A stretch of 6,035 bases of DNA from Chloroflexota bacterium (lineage in GTDB: Bacteria; Chloroflexota; Anaerolineae; JAADDB01). Of this stretch, positions 5,808 through 6,035 are shown in pieces; the first letter of the stretch is position 1; the number at the start of each line of letters is the position of its first letter. The notes under the pieces were generated by a model. It was not told where the DNA came from, did no database searches, and saw only the letters and a program-made list of their open reading frames with translations. The stretch lies in assembly GCA_013154135.1 (NCBI GenBank), contig JAADDB010000279.1, forward strand, positions 1-6,035, in the 5' to 3' direction. The translations under genes and the position numbers were made by a program.

Positions 5808-5902
5808 AAGTAAGGAGTAACGATTGACGATTAACGGTTAAGGGGGAGGAAGTCGAGGTTGGCTGAATAGGCCAAGGTGGTAAGGGTAACTAACGAGTAA
5901 GA
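5808..5902 (+). repeat. Tandem repeat unit 3, diverged at its end, plus a partial fourth start
   Basis: The unit begins with the same AAGTAAGGAG and heptamers (third one ACGGTTA) and keeps GGAAGTCGAGG and the intact TTGGC/GCCAA stem (about 5860-5876). From 5877 it diverges: GTGGTAAGGGTAAC replaces ATGGGGATGCGTAAC. GTAACTA and ACGAGTA follow (5886-5899), which look like a decayed start of a fourth unit, then a G-run. No coding region is visible in 5645-5935. Confidence 0.85.
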
Positions 5903-5909
5903 GGGGGGG

Positions 5910-5922
5910 ACGGGCCGCCCGT
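5910..5922. other. Short GC-rich hairpin after the repeat block
   Basis: ACGGG (5910-5914) and CCCGT (5918-5922) pair around a 3-base loop, straight after a G-run (5903-5909). It is the strongest compact hairpin after xseA that lies outside the repeat units. The bases after it are not T-rich on either strand, so a standard intrinsic terminator is not supported. A factor-dependent or structural role is possible. Confidence 0.3.
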
Positions 5923-5935
5923 TATGGACGATATC

Positions 5936-5998
5936 GGTCGTCGGTCGTCGTTCGTCGGTGGTCGTTGGTCGTCCGTCGGTCGTCGTTCGCCGTCCGTC
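5936..5998 (+). repeat. Array of nine degenerate heptamers (GGTCGTC type)
   Basis: Nine 7-base units run without gaps: GGTCGTC twice, GTTCGTC, GGTGGTC, GTTGGTC, GTCCGTC, GGTCGTC, GTTCGCC, GTCCGTC. Position 1 is always G and position 7 always C. On the minus strand, in another register, the unit reads ACGACCG, which has the shape of the ACGATTG/ACGATTA units after xseA. The array starts at a CGATATCG palindrome (5929-5936). A minus-strand frame across it would encode a Thr/Asp/Arg-rich repeat, but the pattern follows DNA heptamers, not codons. After it, 5999-6035 shows only a GGAGG. Confidence 0.85.
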
Positions 5999-6027
5999 GC
6001 CAGCACACCCAACTTTGATACCCACAC

Positions 6028-6032
6028 GGAGG
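6028..6032 (+). promoter_or_regulatory. Possible ribosome binding site of a gene beyond the right edge
   Basis: GGAGG occurs four bases before the window ends, after a heptamer array and a less repetitive spacer. If a start codon follows within about ten bases, a plus-strand gene begins just outside. The motif is short and common in this composition, so support is weak. Confidence 0.2.
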
Positions 6033-6035
6033 CAG

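Noticed and set aside
5625..5902. CRISPR array
   Set aside because: The units are contiguous 86-97 base tandem copies, and the regions between the heptamer parts are themselves conserved, so there are no unique spacers and no cas genes.
176..5902. Composite transposon bounded by inverted repeats
   Set aside because: No transposase, target-site duplication or sharp repeat ends are visible, and the enclosed genes are ordinary chromosomal functions. The bracketing is kept as an observation only.
5831..6025. Small minus-strand frame encoding a Thr/Asp/Arg-rich repeat peptide
   Set aside because: The peptide repetition follows from the 7-base DNA period. No ribosome site supports its GTG start, and its C-terminal part is read from the xseA-side repeat units. 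A minus-strand gene entering from the right cannot be fully excluded.

Overview
The window is a GC-rich bacterial segment with four intact, tightly packed genes arranged as two divergent pairs around a 151-base control region. Gene content (a Thermus-like family 5 uracil-DNA glycosylase, a YprA/MrfA-type helicase, a soluble lipid kinase and XseA) and the strongly GC-biased third positions suggest a possibly thermophilic member of the Chloroflexota or a similar deep-branching lineage. That placement is inference from gene style, not from any marker gene.

Layout: 1-221 is non-coding and carries the outer part of a repeat element. 222-2543 (minus) encodes a DEAH helicase with a C-terminal DUF1998 zinc domain. 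2540-3247 (minus) encodes the glycosylase, whose stop overlaps the helicase start in an ATGA junction. 3248-3398 is the divergent control region, with overlapping -10 elements for both directions on one TTATAA core. 3399-4433 (plus) encodes a diacylglycerol kinase-family protein, and 4421-5644 (plus) encodes the exonuclease VII large subunit, overlapping it by 13 bases. 5645-6035 has no convincing gene and is filled with two kinds of repeat.

Three of the four genes belong to DNA repair: uracil removal, lesion-related unwinding and single-strand exonuclease action. They could be expressed together from the shared divergent promoter. The usual small partners are not seen here: no xseB follows xseA, and no mrfB-like exonuclease accompanies the helicase.

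The most unusual part is the repeat DNA. A stretch built on a 7-base unit (ACGATTR) lies at the 3' end of both outer genes, in the sense direction of each gene, so the four-gene block is bracketed by inverted copies. Each heptamer carries TAA or TGA, and a 7-base period shifts the frame by one, so each array puts stops in all three frames; xseA takes its own stop from inside one. After xseA the element occurs as three tandem 86-97 base units, followed by a 63-base array of nine GGTCGTC-like heptamers whose complement (ACGACCG) resembles the same unit. I found no CRISPR array, tRNA, rRNA, transposase or phage gene.
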